Assembly: GCF_003668565.1 (NCBI RefSeq)
Contig: NZ_RCWJ01000001.1
Location: 434,001 to 498,000 of the forward strand
Direction of reading: 5' to 3'
From: Mycetocola zhadangensis
GTDB taxonomy: Bacteria; Actinomycetota; Actinomycetes; Actinomycetales; Microbacteriaceae
Length of the DNA: 64,000 nt
This document shows positions 16,562 to 27,215 of the stretch, in pieces (the first letter of the stretch is position 1; every line of letters starts with the position of its first letter). A program made the position numbers and the translations under genes. A model generated the notes under the pieces. That model did no database searches. It was given only the letters and a program-made list of their open reading frames with translations, and was not told where the DNA came from.

Positions 16562-17683
16562 GTGTCAGATCCCGTACCAGAACGCACCAGCCCGCTTTTT
16601 GCGGTCCACACCGAACTCGGAGCGAGCTTCACCGACTTCGCTGGCTGGCAAATGCCCGTCCGCTACACCAGCGACCTCGCCGAGCACGCCGCCGTGCGCT
16701 CGGCTGCCGGCCTCTTCGACCTGTCGCACATGGCGGAGATCCTCGTTTATGGCGCAGACGCGGGAGCCTTTCTCGATGCAGCCCTCGCCGGTCGGTTGTC
16801 GGCCATCGACCTCATGCAGGCGAAGTACAGCCTCATCCTCACGGAGGACGGCGGGGTTCTCGACGATGTCGTGGTCTATCGGATCGGTGAGACCACATAC
16901 CTCGTCGTGGCCAACGCGGGCAACCGCGACGCGGCGTTTGCCGCGCTTCATGACCGCGCAGCCGAGTTCACCGTCACGGTTGACGACCAAAGCGACGACT
17001 ACGCGCTGATCGCCGTGCAGGGTCCCAATTCCCGCGCCATCCTCGAAGAGACCGTCGGCATCAGCGAGCTCGGATCGCCGCTCGACGAGTTGAAGTATTA
17101 CCGCGCCACCGACGCCTTCTTCCACGGTGTTCCTCTGCTGATCGCCCGCACCGGGTACACCGGTGAAGACGGCTTCGAGCTGTACCTGCGCTCCGATGCG
17201 GCAGTTCTGCTCTGGCGTGCCATCGAGGAAGCCGGGAACAAGCACGGACTGGTTCCTGCCGGGCTGGCTAGCCGCGACACCCTCCGCCTCGAGGCCGGCA
17301 TGCCGCTGTACGGGCATGAACTCGGCACCGAAACATTCCCCGCTCAGGCGGGCCTCGGTCGTGTCGTCGCGCTGTCGAAGGGAAACGACTTCATTGGTCG
17401 TTCCGCCATCGAAGCCGGCCCGCCCGCCGACGCGCGCGTGCTTGTCGGCCTGACGTCCGAGGGCAAGCGCGCCGGCCGGGCCGGGTATGCCATCGTCTCC
17501 GGCGACACGGAGGTTGGAACGGTGTCGAGCGGTGCGCTGTCACCGACGCTCCAGCATCCGATCATGATGGCCTACGTGGACCCCGCCGTCTCGGCGCCCG
17601 GCACCGAACTCGCCGTCGATGTTCGCGGCACCAAAATTCCCGCAACTGTCACCACACTGCCGTTCTACCGGAGAGAGAAGTAA
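16562..17683 (+). CDS. gcvT: Aminomethyltransferase, glycine cleavage T protein
   Basis: The product has 373 residues from the GTG at 16562, chosen because GGAG sits five bases upstream; an ATG at 16544 would add six residues. It moves the methylene group of glycine from the H protein lipoyl arm to tetrahydrofolate and releases ammonia. Typical segments are FAGWQMPVRY, GLFDLSHMAE, VANAGNRD, IARTGYTGEDGFE, RDTLRLEAGMPLYGHEL and DFIGR. It is the first gene after the glycine riboswitch and lies 3 bases before gcvH. Confidence 0.95.
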   Translation: MSDPVPERTSPLFAVHTELGASFTDFAGWQMPVRYTSDLAEHAAVRSAAGLFDLSHMAEILVYGADAGAFLDAALAGRLSAIDLMQAKYSLILTEDGGVLDDVVVYRIGETTYLVVANAGNRDAAFAALHDRAAEFTVTVDDQSDDYALIAVQGPNSRAILEETVGISELGSPLDELKYYRATDAFFHGVPLLIARTGYTGEDGFELYLRSDAAVLLWRAIEEAGNKHGLVPAGLASRDTLRLEAGMPLYGHELGTETFPAQAGLGRVVALSKGNDFIGRSAIEAGPPADARVLVGLTSEGKRAGRAGYAIVSGDTEVGTVSSGALSPTLQHPIMMAYVDPAVSAPGTELAVDVRGTKIPATVTTLPFYRREK

Positions 17684-17686
17684 GCC

Positions 17687-18061
17687 ATGTCGGACAAGAC
17701 CACACTGAAATACACCCCAGAGCACGAATGGCTCGCCATCGACGGCGACGTCGTCACCGTCGGCATCACCGACTTTGCGGCCGAGAAGCTCGGGGACGTC
17801 GTGTTTGTCGAGCTTCCCGCCGTCGACAGCGACCTCGCCTCTGGAACCGTCGTCGGCGAGATCGAATCGACCAAGTCGGTTGGTGAGCTGTTCGCTCCGG
17901 TAAATGGCTCGGTCACCGAGGCGAACGACGCCGTCGTCGACGACCCGTCCCTCGTCAACAGCGACCCGTTCGGTGAGGGCTGGCTGATCAAGGTGCGGTT
18001 CACCGAGCTGCCCTCGAACCTGCTCAGCTGGGACGAGTACTCAGCGCTGGTCGGCGAGTAA
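17687..18061 (+). CDS. gcvH: Glycine cleavage system H protein
   Basis: The 124-residue lipoyl carrier protein has the standard YTPEHEWL start, [19 protein letters not shown] and the lipoylation site ESTKSVGEL (Lys near 64). It ferries the aminomethyl group from GcvP to GcvT. The length is normal. It lies between gcvT (3-base gap) and gcvP (one-base overlap in TAATG), so all three are translated from one message under riboswitch control. Confidence 0.96.
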   Translation: MSDKTTLKYTPEHEWLAIDGDVVTVGITDFAAEKLGDVVFVELPAVDSDLASGTVVGEIESTKSVGELFAPVNGSVTEANDAVVDDPSLVNSDPFGEGWLIKVRFTELPSNLLSWDEYSALVGE

Positions 18062-20919
18062 TGCCGGAACTCTTCTCAGAGCGCCACATCGGAACGGATG
18101 CTGCGGCGCAAGCACGCATGCTTGCTGCGGTTGGCTACGACACCGTCGACGCACTCGTCGAGGCCGCCGTTCCCGAGTCGATCCACGTCGAAGACCTGGC
18201 CAACTCCTCCATTCCTGCGGCGGCAAGCGAACGTGAGGCGCTCGCCGAACTGCGTGCGCTCGCCGACCAGAACACGGTGCGGACCTCGATGATCGGGCTC
18301 GGCTACTACGGCACTTTCACGCCAGCGGTGATCAAGCGGAACGTCCTCGAGAACCCGTCCTGGTACACGGCGTACACGCCGTACCAGCCCGAGATCTCGC
18401 AGGGCCGACTCGAAGCTCTGATCAACTTCCAGACGATGGTCACCGACCTCACCGGTCTCGACACCGCCAACGCCTCGATGCTCGACGAGGGCACGGCCGT
18501 TGTTGAGGGCATGCTGCTCGCACGCCGCGCGTCCAAGCTCACCACGAATGTGTTCGTGGTCGATGCTGACGCGTTCCCGCAGACGAAGGCGCTGCTGTCG
18601 AGCCGCGCCGAAGCCGTTGGGATCGAGCTCGTCGAGGTGGATCTCGCCGGGGGAGCGACGCTGCCCGATGCCGCGTTCGGTGTTTTCGTGCAGTACCCGG
18701 GAGCGAGCGGACGAGTGTGGAATCCGGCATCCGTTCTCGCCTCGGTGAAAGACCAGGGCGGCCTCGCGGTCGCCGCAGCGGACCTGCTCGCGCTGGCCCT
18801 CATCACTTCACCTGGCGAGCTCGGCGCTGACATCGCCGTCGGCACAAGCCAGCGACTCGGAGTGCCGATGGGCTTCGGCGGCCCGCACGCCGGCTACATG
18901 GCTGTGCGCAAGGGACTCGAGCGTCAGCTGCCAGGTCGGCTCGTCGGCGTGAGCCAGGATGCGGCCGGTCACCCGGCCTACCGGCTCACCCTGCAGACGC
19001 GTGAGCAGCACATCCGCCGAGAGAAGGCCACATCGAACATTTGCACGGCGCAGGTGCTCCTCGCGGTGATGGCGTCGATGTATGCCGTCTACCACGGGCC
19101 GGCCGGCATCCGGCGGATCGCGAAAGAGGTCGCCGGACAGGCAGCGCTGCTGGCACGATTCCTCACCGAGGACGGGCTCAGCCTCGTGCACAACACCTAC
19201 TTCGACACCCTCCAGGTTCTCGTGCCCGGACAGGCGCGCGAGGTCGTTGCCCGTGCGGCGGACGCCGGCATCAACCTCTGGCTGGTCGACGAGGACACGG
19301 TGTCCGTTTCGGTCGACGAAACGACGACGCTCCACGACATCGGAGCGGTAGCTCACGCCTTTGGTGGGCCCGCGTCACGGGACGTCGCCTTCGTCGGTGG
19401 CAGCATCCGGGGTCTCCCGGATGACCTTCTTCGCGCCAGCGAGTACCTGACGCACCCGGTGTTCAACACGCACCACTCCGAAACCGCCATGATGCGCTAC
19501 CTCAAGCAGCTGGCCGACCGGGACTACGCGCTCGACCGCGGCATGATCCCGCTGGGTTCGTGCACGATGAAGCTCAACGCGGCCACCGAGATGGAGGCCA
19601 TCACCTGGCCAGAGTTCGCCGCACTGCACCCGTTCGCACCCGAGGCTGACGTGCGCGGGTACCTCGGCCTCATCGACCAGCTCGAGGGCTGGCTCGCCGA
19701 GGTCACCGGCTACGACTCGGTGTCACTCCAACCCAACGCCGGAAGCCAGGGCGAACTGGCCGGACTTCTCGCGATCCGCGGCTACCACCGTGCGAACGGC
19801 GATCTGGACCGTACCATCTGCCTGATTCCCTCGAGCGCGCACGGCACCAACGCGGCATCCGCAGTTCTGGCCGGAATGAAGGTCGTTGTTGTTGCCTGCG
19901 ACGACATGGGCAACGTCGACCTCGACGATTTGCGCGCCAAGATCGCGCAGCACGCTGAGAACCTCGCGGCGCTCATGATCACCTACCCGTCGACGCATGG
20001 CGTGTATGAGCACGAGGTGACGGCGATCACCCAGGCCGTGCACGACGCCGGCGGGCAGGTCTACGTCGACGGCGCCAACCTCAACGCGCTGCTCGGCTAT
20101 GCCCGGTTCGGTGACTTCGGTGGCGACGTTTCGCACCTCAACCTGCACAAGACGTTCTGCATCCCGCACGGTGGCGGCGGACCGGGTGTCGGTCCCGTTG
20201 CGGCGAAGGCGCACCTCGCGCCGTTCCTGCCAGGACACCCGATGGCACAGCGCGACGAGCACGGCGCGTTCACCCACGCCGGTGGGCCGATCTCGGCCGC
20301 GCCGTACGGCAGCCCGAGCATCCTCCCGATCTCGTGGGCGTACGTGCGCATGATGGGCGCGGAGGGACTCAAGCAGGCCACTGGCGCCGCTGTTCTGGCA
20401 GCGAACTACATTGCCGTGCGTCTCCGCGAGCACTTCCCCGTGCTCTACACCGGAGACAACGGGCTGGTCGCTCACGAGTGCATCCTCGACCTGCGTCCGC
20501 TCAAGGAAGCAACAGGTGTCACGGTCGACGACGTTGCCAAGCGGCTGGTCGACTACGGCTTCCACGCGCCGACCATGTCGTTCCCGGTCGCGGGCACGCT
20601 CATGGTCGAACCGACCGAGAGTGAGGACCTCACCGAGATCGAACGGTTCATCGACGCGATGATTGCCATCAAGGGCGAAGCGGATGCCATCGGTTCCGGC
20701 ACCTGGCCGGCAAACGACAACCCATTGGTGCACGCCCCACACACGGCACAGTCGGTGATCGAGGGGGAGTGGGAGCACGCCTACACCCGTGAGCAGGCGG
20801 TTTACCCGCTGAAATCCCTCGTGCGGACGAAGTACTGGCCGCCAGTGCGCCGTGTTGACAACGCGTACGGCGACCGAAACCTGGTCTGCGCGTGCCCGCC
20901 TCCCGAGGCGTTCGAGTAG
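18061..20919 (+). CDS. gcvP: Glycine dehydrogenase (decarboxylating), P protein
   Basis: The 952-residue PLP enzyme is the fused single-chain form of the P protein. It decarboxylates glycine and loads the aminomethyl group on GcvH. The PLP lysine lies in [17 protein letters not shown] (Lys near 697). Other family blocks are RHIGTD at the start, [25 protein letters not shown]-like sequence near 100, [39 protein letters not shown] and QPNAGSQGE. The start codon overlaps the gcvH stop by one base. Confidence 0.96.
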   Translation: MPELFSERHIGTDAAAQARMLAAVGYDTVDALVEAAVPESIHVEDLANSSIPAAASEREALAELRALADQNTVRTSMIGLGYYGTFTPAVIKRNVLENPSWYTAYTPYQPEISQGRLEALINFQTMVTDLTGLDTANASMLDEGTAVVEGMLLARRASKLTTNVFVVDADAFPQTKALLSSRAEAVGIELVEVDLAGGATLPDAAFGVFVQYPGASGRVWNPASVLASVKDQGGLAVAAADLLALALITSPGELGADIAVGTSQRLGVPMGFGGPHAGYMAVRKGLERQLPGRLVGVSQDAAGHPAYRLTLQTREQHIRREKATSNICTAQVLLAVMASMYAVYHGPAGIRRIAKEVAGQAALLARFLTEDGLSLVHNTYFDTLQVLVPGQAREVVARAADAGINLWLVDEDTVSVSVDETTTLHDIGAVAHAFGGPASRDVAFVGGSIRGLPDDLLRASEYLTHPVFNTHHSETAMMRYLKQLADRDYALDRGMIPLGSCTMKLNAATEMEAITWPEFAALHPFAPEADVRGYLGLIDQLEGWLAEVTGYDSVSLQPNAGSQGELAGLLAIRGYHRANGDLDRTICLIPSSAHGTNAASAVLAGMKVVVVACDDMGNVDLDDLRAKIAQHAENLAALMITYPSTHGVYEHEVTAITQAVHDAGGQVYVDGANLNALLGYARFGDFGGDVSHLNLHKTFCIPHGGGGPGVGPVAAKAHLAPFLPGHPMAQRDEHGAFTHAGGPISAAPYGSPSILPISWAYVRMMGAEGLKQATGAAVLAANYIAVRLREHFPVLYTGDNGLVAHECILDLRPLKEATGVTVDDVAKRLVDYGFHAPTMSFPVAGTLMVEPTESEDLTEIERFIDAMIAIKGEADAIGSGTWPANDNPLVHAPHTAQSVIEGEWEHAYTREQAVYPLKSLVRTKYWPPVRRVDNAYGDRNLVCACPPPEAFE

Positions 20920-20940
20920 ACGCCAGCGCGGCGACGCAAT

Positions 20941-21000
20941 GAGAAAGGCCCCGCGCATGGACCGAAGCATCAGCTTTCGTCCTTGCGCGGGGCCTTTCTC
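20941..21000. terminator. Bidirectional terminator after gcvP
   Basis: Perfect 17-bp arms (20941-20957 and 20984-21000) flank a 26-base loop; the arms end in TTTCTC on either strand. It lies between the convergent gcvP and CAP-domain genes. Confidence 0.85.
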
Positions 21001-21011
21001 CGTTCGACGGG

Positions 21012-22304
21012 TTAGTTGTTGCTCAGCGTCATCGGACCCCAGCCACTCGCACCGAGGACCTGCGGCGAGCCGAAAGCCTTAGCGACGATCGGGTAGTACA
21101 GCAGCCGTCCGGCCGGATCCTTCGCGATGATCCCGGCGCTGTCCGCACCGGCAAAGCCGGTCAGTACGACGGCCGTGAACCCCGACCAGCCCGAGCCGAT
21201 GCGCGGCCGCGGCTCGTTCACGAAGCTTCCGGAGCCGTTCGTGCGGTAGAGGAGCATGTCCCCAGCAGAGTTCGTCGCGAGCACGTCCTGCTTGCCGTCC
21301 TTGTCGAAATCGACGATCTTGACGGTCAAGCCAGACCAACCCGAGGCGATGGCCGTCCGTGGAGACAAACCCTTCCCCTGTGCGTTCGGGTAGAGCCAGA
21401 GGGCGCCAGCACCGTCCTTCCTGAGGACGGAGGGATACGCATCGGTTGCTTTCCACTTGGCGATGTCCACCTCGACGTCTCCCCAGCCGCCAGAGCCGAT
21501 GAGGAACGCTGTCCCGAATCCGCCGGTCTTCAGGCCCGGATATACCGAAAGAGTTCCGCTTTTCCGCTGGGCCACGAGATCCTGTACACCGTCGCTGTTC
21601 CAGTCCGTGACGTGCAGTTCCTTGATTCCCTGCCAGCCCGTCCCGATGCGTGTCGGCGCGACTGCTCCGATCTCTCCTTGTTTGCCGTAATTCCACAGCG
21701 AGCCGGCGCCATCAATGACGACGACATCTCCGGCGTTCCTGATGGAGGCGGACGACGGTGCTGGTGTGCCCGGCGACGCGGTTGGTGGTGCCGGGACGGC
21801 ACTTGCCGGATAGGTTGCGAAGTTCTGCGTGTAGTAGAGACGCCCATTACTGTCAGCGGCGACCCCAATACCGATCACATTGGCGGAGGACTGGGTGATG
21901 TTTCTGTAGTGGCCGGGCGACGCTTTCCAGCCGGCAACGACTGCGGTCACCGCATAGCCGTAGGCGACGTTCTCGCTAGCCGTTGTCCACCCGGCTGGGT
22001 ACTGGCTTGAGTACGCAGGATTGTGGGACATGGCGCCGACCTGTGCCTGACTGGTCGACCAGTTCTGGGCGACGCTGTTCAACGCCGCACTTTCCACCAC
22101 GGGCTTGAGGCCCAGACCCGTGCGGATGGCGTTGGTGTCATCAAGAATAATCTTGCGCGCCTGGCTCAGAGAATAGCCACCGACGACCGGTTCGGCTGCC
22201 CTGGCTGGCGCTGGTACGGATATTAGGGCAACCGCCAGGGCGACGGCAGCCAGTGTGGCGGTGAGTAATCGGCCGCGATTGGCGGGCGCGTGCAAAGTGA
22301 ACAA
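21012..22304 (-). CDS. Secreted CAP-domain protein with FG-GAP/VCBS-like repeats
   Basis: Translation from a TTG at 22304, preceded by GGGGGAG at seven bases, gives 430 residues with a clear signal peptide ending in PARAAEP. Residues about 45-165 form a CAP (SCP/PR1-like) domain: LDDTNAIRTGLGLKPV, MSHNP, ASENVAYGY and SPGHYRNI. From about 190 to the end there are repeated blocks (RIGTGWQGI, ASGWSGL, RIGSGWSGF) with DxNxDGxxD or DxDxDGxxD calcium-type loops, the FG-GAP/VCBS propeller pattern. It is exported and may bind the cell surface or polysaccharide. Substrate and reaction are unknown. A start at 22373 would put odd residues before the signal peptide. Confidence 0.82.
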   Translation of the reverse strand: MFTLHAPANRGRLLTATLAAVALAVALISVPAPARAAEPVVGGYSLSQARKIILDDTNAIRTGLGLKPVVESAALNSVAQNWSTSQAQVGAMSHNPAYSSQYPAGWTTASENVAYGYAVTAVVAGWKASPGHYRNITQSSANVIGIGVAADSNGRLYYTQNFATYPASAVPAPPTASPGTPAPSSASIRNAGDVVVIDGAGSLWNYGKQGEIGAVAPTRIGTGWQGIKELHVTDWNSDGVQDLVAQRKSGTLSVYPGLKTGGFGTAFLIGSGGWGDVEVDIAKWKATDAYPSVLRKDGAGALWLYPNAQGKGLSPRTAIASGWSGLTVKIVDFDKDGKQDVLATNSAGDMLLYRTNGSGSFVNEPRPRIGSGWSGFTAVVLTGFAGADSAGIIAKDPAGRLLYYPIVAKAFGSPQVLGASGWGPMTLSNN

Positions 22305-22415
22305 GTATTTTCTCCCCCCGAGAAAAAGTGGCGCCGAGTGGCGCTCCACTTCCGCAGACCCTATCAACTGCAACCAGAAATTCTCGAGGAGCGGCCAGCC
22401 CGAAGTGGACGTGCG

Positions 22416-22461
22416 AAAGGCCCGGAGCGAAAGAAGTCGACCTCGTTTCGCCCCGGGCCTT
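22416..22461 (-). terminator. Terminator of the acetate symporter operon
   Basis: Near-complementary arms AAGGCCCGG-AGCGAAA and TTTCGC-CCCGGGCCTT surround a loop of about 13 bases. It lies just past the actP stop at 22473. Confidence 0.75.
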
Positions 22462-22472
22462 GAACTACGCGC

Positions 22473-24053
22473 CTAGTGCGACGACGCCTTCTCTGCACCG
22501 TGGCCGGTGAGTGAGCGCACCTCCATTTCGGCGGCGATACGTGGGTCTTCCTTCACGCTGGAGGTGACAGTTCCGAGCCAGCCGAGCAGGAAGCCGAGCG
22601 GGATCGAGACGATACCCGGGTTGTTCAGCGGGAACCAGGCGAAGTCCGCCGTGGGGAACATCGACGTCTCGGCCCCGGAGATCACCGGCGAGAAGATGAT
22701 CAGAATCAACGCGGACGCGAGCCCGCCGTACATGCTCCACAGGGCACCACGGGTGGTGAACTTGCGCCAGAACAGCGAGTAGAGGATGGTCGGCAGGTTC
22801 GCGCTGGCCGCGATGGCGAACGCGAGCGCCACAAGGAACGCGATGTTCTGGCCCTGCACGCCGATGCCGCCGACGATCGCGAGGAGGCCGATGACCACCA
22901 CCGTAATTCGGGCAACCTTGACCTCGCCGTTCGGAGGGACGGCACCCTTCTTGATCACGTTGGCATAGACGTCGTGAGCGAACGACGTCGCCGCGGTGAT
23001 GGTGAGTCCGGCAACCACGGCCAGGATGGTCGCGAACGCGACCGCCGAGATGATGCCGAGCAGGATCGACCCGCCGAGCTCAAACGCGAGCAGCGGTGCC
23101 GCCGAGTTCACGCCGCCAGGTGCGGCCAGGATGGTGTCCTTGCCGACGAGGTATGCCGCGCCATAGCCGAGCACGAGTGTGAACAGGTAGAAGAGTCCGA
23201 TGAGCCAGATCGCCCACACGACACTTCGGCGCGCTTCCTTCGCGGTCGGCACCGTGTAGAACCGCATGAGGACGTGGGGGAGGCCGGCTGTTCCCAGCAC
23301 GAGCGCGAGCGCGAGCGACACGAAATCGAGGCGCGAGGTTCCCGTTGCTCCGTACTGGGCGCCCGGGTTCAGGATGTCTTCTCCAGCAACGGCGACGGCC
23401 TCGCCGAGCAGGGCTGACAGGTTGAATCCGTTGAGCGCGAGCACCCAGATGGTCATCACTCCGGCGCCAGCGATCAGCAGCACGGCTTTGATGATCTGCA
23501 CCCAGGTGGTGCCTTTCATTCCGCCGATGAGCACATAGGCAATCATGATCACGCCGACAACGGCGATGACCACGGACTGCCCGACTCGGTCATTGACTCC
23601 GAGGAGCAGCGAAACCAGCCCACCCGCACCGGCCATCTGGGCCAGCAGGTAGAAGAAGCACACCGCGAGGGTTGCGGTCGCAGCCGCAAGCCGAACGGGA
23701 CGTTCCTTGAGACGGAACGAAAGAACATCCGCCATCGTGAATTTACCCGTGTTGCGAAGCAGCTCAGCGACGAGCAGAAGCGCGACAAGCCAGGCGACGA
23801 GAAATCCGATGGAGTAGAGGAATCCGTCGTAGCCGTTCACGGCGATGGCACCACAGATGCCGAGGAACGACGCCGCAGACAGATAGTCGCCTGCGATGGC
23901 CGTGCCGTTCTGGCCACCGCTGAACGAGCGACCGGCCGCGTAGAAGTCATTCGCCGTCTTGTTCGTGCGGGAGGCACGGATGACGATGACGAGGGTCACG
24001 ACGACGAACGCCGCGAAGATGGAAATGTTCAAAATCGGGTCGCCAACAGTCAT
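22473..24053 (-). CDS. actP: Cation/acetate symporter
   Basis: The 526-residue membrane protein has about 13 hydrophobic helices and belongs to the sodium:solute symporter family. Diagnostic segments are ANDFYAAGRSFSGGQNGTAIAGDYLSAASFLG near 34-65, KFTMADVLSFRLKERPVR near 104 and LPHVLMRFYTVPTAKEARRSV near 262. The length and sequence pattern match ActP (YjcG) acetate importers. It overlaps the DUF485 gene by four bases (ATGA), the usual pairing for this transporter. Confidence 0.92.
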   Translation of the reverse strand: MTVGDPILNISIFAAFVVVTLVIVIRASRTNKTANDFYAAGRSFSGGQNGTAIAGDYLSAASFLGICGAIAVNGYDGFLYSIGFLVAWLVALLLVAELLRNTGKFTMADVLSFRLKERPVRLAAATATLAVCFFYLLAQMAGAGGLVSLLLGVNDRVGQSVVIAVVGVIMIAYVLIGGMKGTTWVQIIKAVLLIAGAGVMTIWVLALNGFNLSALLGEAVAVAGEDILNPGAQYGATGTSRLDFVSLALALVLGTAGLPHVLMRFYTVPTAKEARRSVVWAIWLIGLFYLFTLVLGYGAAYLVGKDTILAAPGGVNSAAPLLAFELGGSILLGIISAVAFATILAVVAGLTITAATSFAHDVYANVIKKGAVPPNGEVKVARITVVVIGLLAIVGGIGVQGQNIAFLVALAFAIAASANLPTILYSLFWRKFTTRGALWSMYGGLASALILIIFSPVISGAETSMFPTADFAWFPLNNPGIVSIPLGFLLGWLGTVTSSVKEDPRIAAEMEVRSLTGHGAEKASSH

Positions 24054-24400
24054 GCTCGCTCAGCCTCCTCGAGTTGGGCGCGGAACTTCTCGGCTGCCGG
24101 ATCAAGCTTCCGGTTGGCGAATGAGACGTACCAGGTGGTGATTGCAAAGGTGGTGACGAACTGGCTCAATCCGAGGATCAAACCGATGTTGATATTGCCG
24201 ATGACCTTCGTCGACATGAACTCGTGCGCGTAATCCGCGAGCAGGACATAGGCGAAATACCAGAGCAGGAAGGCAACAGCGAGTGGAAAGACAAAACTCC
24301 TGTGCCTGCGTTTGTGGGCTATGAAATCCGGAGACTCTTCGATCGCGATGTAATCGATCGCCGTCGTCGGGATATGGGTACCCATGTCGTCGTGGGGCAT
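24050..24400 (-). CDS. DUF485 membrane protein, partner of ActP
   Basis: The ATG at 24400 follows AGGAGG at a normal distance and gives 116 residues. Two hydrophobic segments (about 33-55 and 68-90) carry the DUF485 pattern: FPLAVAFLLWYFAYVLLADYA, then VIGNINIGLILGLSQFVTTF. The family (YjcH) is nearly always encoded next to acetate symporters, as here with an ATGA overlap. Its exact job in transport is not settled. The frame to 24457 lacks a ribosome site. Confidence 0.88.
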   Translation of the reverse strand: MPHDDMGTHIPTTAIDYIAIEESPDFIAHKRRHRSFVFPLAVAFLLWYFAYVLLADYAHEFMSTKVIGNINIGLILGLSQFVTTFAITTWYVSFANRKLDPAAEKFRAQLEEAERA

Positions 24401-24501
24401 GATCCTCCTCAAGTTCGCGCAACGCTGCGCGGCGCACCACCCTGTGCGCTCGAGCAACCCTAATGGTTTGCCACGCGAGCGATCAAGTGCTGGACGGGGT
24501 C

Positions 24502-25269
24502 TTACTGAGGCACCTTGAAAAAGTCAGGGAACAGCCCGACAGCGAGTGGATAGCCGACGAACGACACGACGTCGAGGAGCAGATGTGCGATCACGAGCGG
24601 CATGACCCTGCCCCATCTCCGGTAACACCAGCCGAAAACGATGCCCATGACGACGTTGCCGATGAATGGGCCGATGCCCTGGTACAGGTGGTAGCTGCCG
24701 CGAAGGGCGGCAGTGGAGAGGATGATCGTCCAGTCCGAGAAGCCTCGCTCGCGCAGCCGTGTGAACAGGTAGCCCACAACGATGACCTCTTCAACGAGCG
24801 CCGCTCGCAGTGCCGAGAAAATGAGGATCGGCACCGTCCACCAATAGGTGTCGAGGGGAGAAGCGGCGATGGGGACCGTGATGCCTATGGCCTTGCCGAC
24901 CAGATACAGCACGATCCCAGGGATGCCGATCGCGAGAAACAGGACGACGCCCCGAAGCAGATCGCGACGCGGTTGCGCGAATGTGAGCCCAATGCGCGCA
25001 GGTCCGCTCATTCGAGCACCCCACAGCAGGTAGAGCGCCAGAGCGACAACGGCGAGTTCGAAGAAGATGCCGAGAAACTGATAGGTGAGGTCGAGCCACT
25101 CACGTGAATTACGGGACGGGTTCAGGCTCGCGCTCTGCTCGGACAACGGCGCGTCCGCGGTGAGCCGGGCGATGAGAGAGACCACTGAATAGACGGCAGA
25201 TGCGCCAAGTGAGAGGGCAAGGACTATCGCAATTTCCCACCATGCGCGCGTCCGGGAGGTTCGAGTCAT
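24502..25269 (-). CDS. CPBP family intramembrane metalloprotease
   Basis: The 255-residue product has about seven hydrophobic segments. Motif 1 is EEVIVVGYLFTRLRERG (Glu pair near 161), where the usual Arg after the Glu pair is replaced by Val. Motif 2 is RGSYHLYQG (His near 193) and motif 3 is IAHLLLDVV (His near 230). This is the CPBP/Abi layout related to CAAX proteases. The family does maturation or immunity roles in other bacteria. The target is unknown. It is divergent from the oligopeptide transporter. Confidence 0.82.
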   Translation of the reverse strand: MTRTSRTRAWWEIAIVLALSLGASAVYSVVSLIARLTADAPLSEQSASLNPSRNSREWLDLTYQFLGIFFELAVVALALYLLWGARMSGPARIGLTFAQPRRDLLRGVVLFLAIGIPGIVLYLVGKAIGITVPIAASPLDTYWWTVPILIFSALRAALVEEVIVVGYLFTRLRERGFSDWTIILSTAALRGSYHLYQGIGPFIGNVVMGIVFGWCYRRWGRVMPLVIAHLLLDVVSFVGYPLAVGLFPDFFKVPQ

Positions 25270-25499
25270 TGCGCCTCTCTCTTGTGTTCGTGCCCATCAT
25301 CACCGAAAAATTGCGTGCTTCTTCATCCACACGCATAATTCCTGCGACTTTATTAAGAACGCGCAAATTGCGTTTCCAGTAAGTAACGATTCACTCGACA
25401 AATTTGCAGATGGGCCTCACCCTACTTAGGGTTCTTGTTATCCAGCACCGCAGTCGGGGCACAATTCTGTCTGCCGTGCGAACTTGCACAGGAGGAAAA

Positions 25500-27191
25500 T
25501 TGAAAAGATCACGCGTAGGCCTCGGTGCCGTCGCGCTGCTGTCTGTTGGCGCATTGGCGCTGACAGGTTGCAGCAGCAGCGGTGGCTCTGAGAACTCTTC
25601 GGACGCTAACACTGACGCCATCATCACCACCAACGGCAGCGAGCCGCAGATGTCTCTGCTTCCCGCCAACACCACCGAAACCGGTGGAGGCAAGATCATG
25701 ACGTCGATTTTCGCCGGTCTCGTTTCGTATGACGCCGAAGGCGCCATCGAGAACGAGGTTGCGAAGTCAATCGAGTCCGAGGATGCCACCAACTGGACGG
25801 TCACCCTCGAAGACGGCTGGACCTTCACCAACGGTGAAGAGGTCACGTCGAACTCGTTCGTCGACGCATGGAACTACGCAGTTCTGTACGACAACGCACA
25901 GGGTGGTTCGTACTTCTTCGACAACATCGTCGGCTTCAGCGACCTGCAGAACACCAAGGACGACCCGTCCGGTGCGATCGACGAAACGACCGGCAAGCCG
26001 GTTCAGGTTGGCGACCCCCTCGCTGAGACCATGTCGGGCCTCAAGGTTGTTGACGACACCACGTTCACCGTCGAACTCGCAAACGCAGAGGCTGACTGGC
26101 CGCTGCGACTCGGCTACACGGCGTTCATGCCGCTGCCGAGCGCTGCTTTCGAGGACATGGAAGCATTCGGCGAAAACCCGATCGGCAACGGACCGTACAT
26201 GCTCGACGGCGAAGGCGCGTGGGTTCACGAGGAAAAGATCGACCTCGTCACCAACCCGGACTACGACGGCGTTCGTAAGCCGGCCAACGGTGGACTCGAG
26301 ATCATCTTCTACGCAACGCAGGACGCCGCATACGCGGATGTCCTCGGTGGAAACCTCGACGTCCTCGACGCCATCCCGGACTCGGCATTCGAAACCTATG
26401 AGAGCGACTTCGGCGACCGTGCTGTCAACCAGCCAGCCGCGATCTTCCAGGGCTTCAACATGCCTTACTACCTCGAGCACTGGAGCGGTGAAGAGGGCAA
26501 GCTCCGTCGCGCCGCCATCTCCATGGCTATCAACCGCGAAGAGATCACCGACGTGATCTTCCAGGGCACCCGCACCCCGGCCACCGACTTCACCTCCCCG
26601 GTGATCGACGGCTGGACCGACAAGCTCGAAGGCGCAGACGTTCTCGAGTTCAACCCGGACGAAGCCAAGAAGCTGTGGGCTGAAGCAGACGCGATCGCCC
26701 CGTACGGCGACACCGTCTTCGACATCGCATACAACTCCGATGGTGGACACCAGGGCTGGGTTGACGCTGTCACCAACAGCATCTCCAACACGCTCGGAAT
26801 CACCGCGCAGGGCAAGCCGTACCCGACGTTCGCAGCAGCGATCGACGACCGCGACAACGACAAGCTGACCGGTGGAACGCGCGCCGGATGGCAGGCCGAC
26901 TACCCGTCGCTGTACAACTTCCTCGCTCCGCTGTACCAGACCGGTGCCGGATCGAACTACGAGGACTACTCGAGCGAAGAGTTCGACAACCTCCTCAAGG
27001 AAGGTGGACAGGCGGACAACGTCGAAGACGCAACCGCGAAGTACCAGGAAGCACAGGAAGTCCTGCTGAAGGACCTCCCGGCTATCCCGCTGTGGTACTC
27101 CAACGTGACCGGTGTCTCGGCTGACACCGTCGACAACGTGGTATTCGGTTGGGACTCCGTTCCGCTGTACCACGAAATCACCAAGGGCTAG
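25500..27191 (+). CDS. Oligopeptide ABC transporter, substrate-binding lipoprotein
   Basis: The 563-residue product starts at a TTG at 25500, five bases after AGGAGG. A lipoprotein signal ends in the lipobox LTGC (Cys near 22), so it is anchored to the outer face of the membrane. The rest matches the OppA/DppA family: LPANTTETGGGKIMTSIFAGLVSYDAEG near 52, WTFTNGEEVTSNSFVDAWN near 105 and AISMAINREEIT near 337. Codon choice is strongly biased to C-ending codons, which suggests high expression. It heads an operon with two permeases and a double ATPase, though a palindrome separates it from them. Confidence 0.92.
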   Translation: MKRSRVGLGAVALLSVGALALTGCSSSGGSENSSDANTDAIITTNGSEPQMSLLPANTTETGGGKIMTSIFAGLVSYDAEGAIENEVAKSIESEDATNWTVTLEDGWTFTNGEEVTSNSFVDAWNYAVLYDNAQGGSYFFDNIVGFSDLQNTKDDPSGAIDETTGKPVQVGDPLAETMSGLKVVDDTTFTVELANAEADWPLRLGYTAFMPLPSAAFEDMEAFGENPIGNGPYMLDGEGAWVHEEKIDLVTNPDYDGVRKPANGGLEIIFYATQDAAYADVLGGNLDVLDAIPDSAFETYESDFGDRAVNQPAAIFQGFNMPYYLEHWSGEEGKLRRAAISMAINREEITDVIFQGTRTPATDFTSPVIDGWTDKLEGADVLEFNPDEAKKLWAEADAIAPYGDTVFDIAYNSDGGHQGWVDAVTNSISNTLGITAQGKPYPTFAAAIDDRDNDKLTGGTRAGWQADYPSLYNFLAPLYQTGAGSNYEDYSSEEFDNLLKEGGQADNVEDATAKYQEAQEVLLKDLPAIPLWYSNVTGVSADTVDNVVFGWDSVPLYHEITKG

Positions 27192-27215
27192 GCTCACCGA
27201 GCCCAGACCGAAAAC

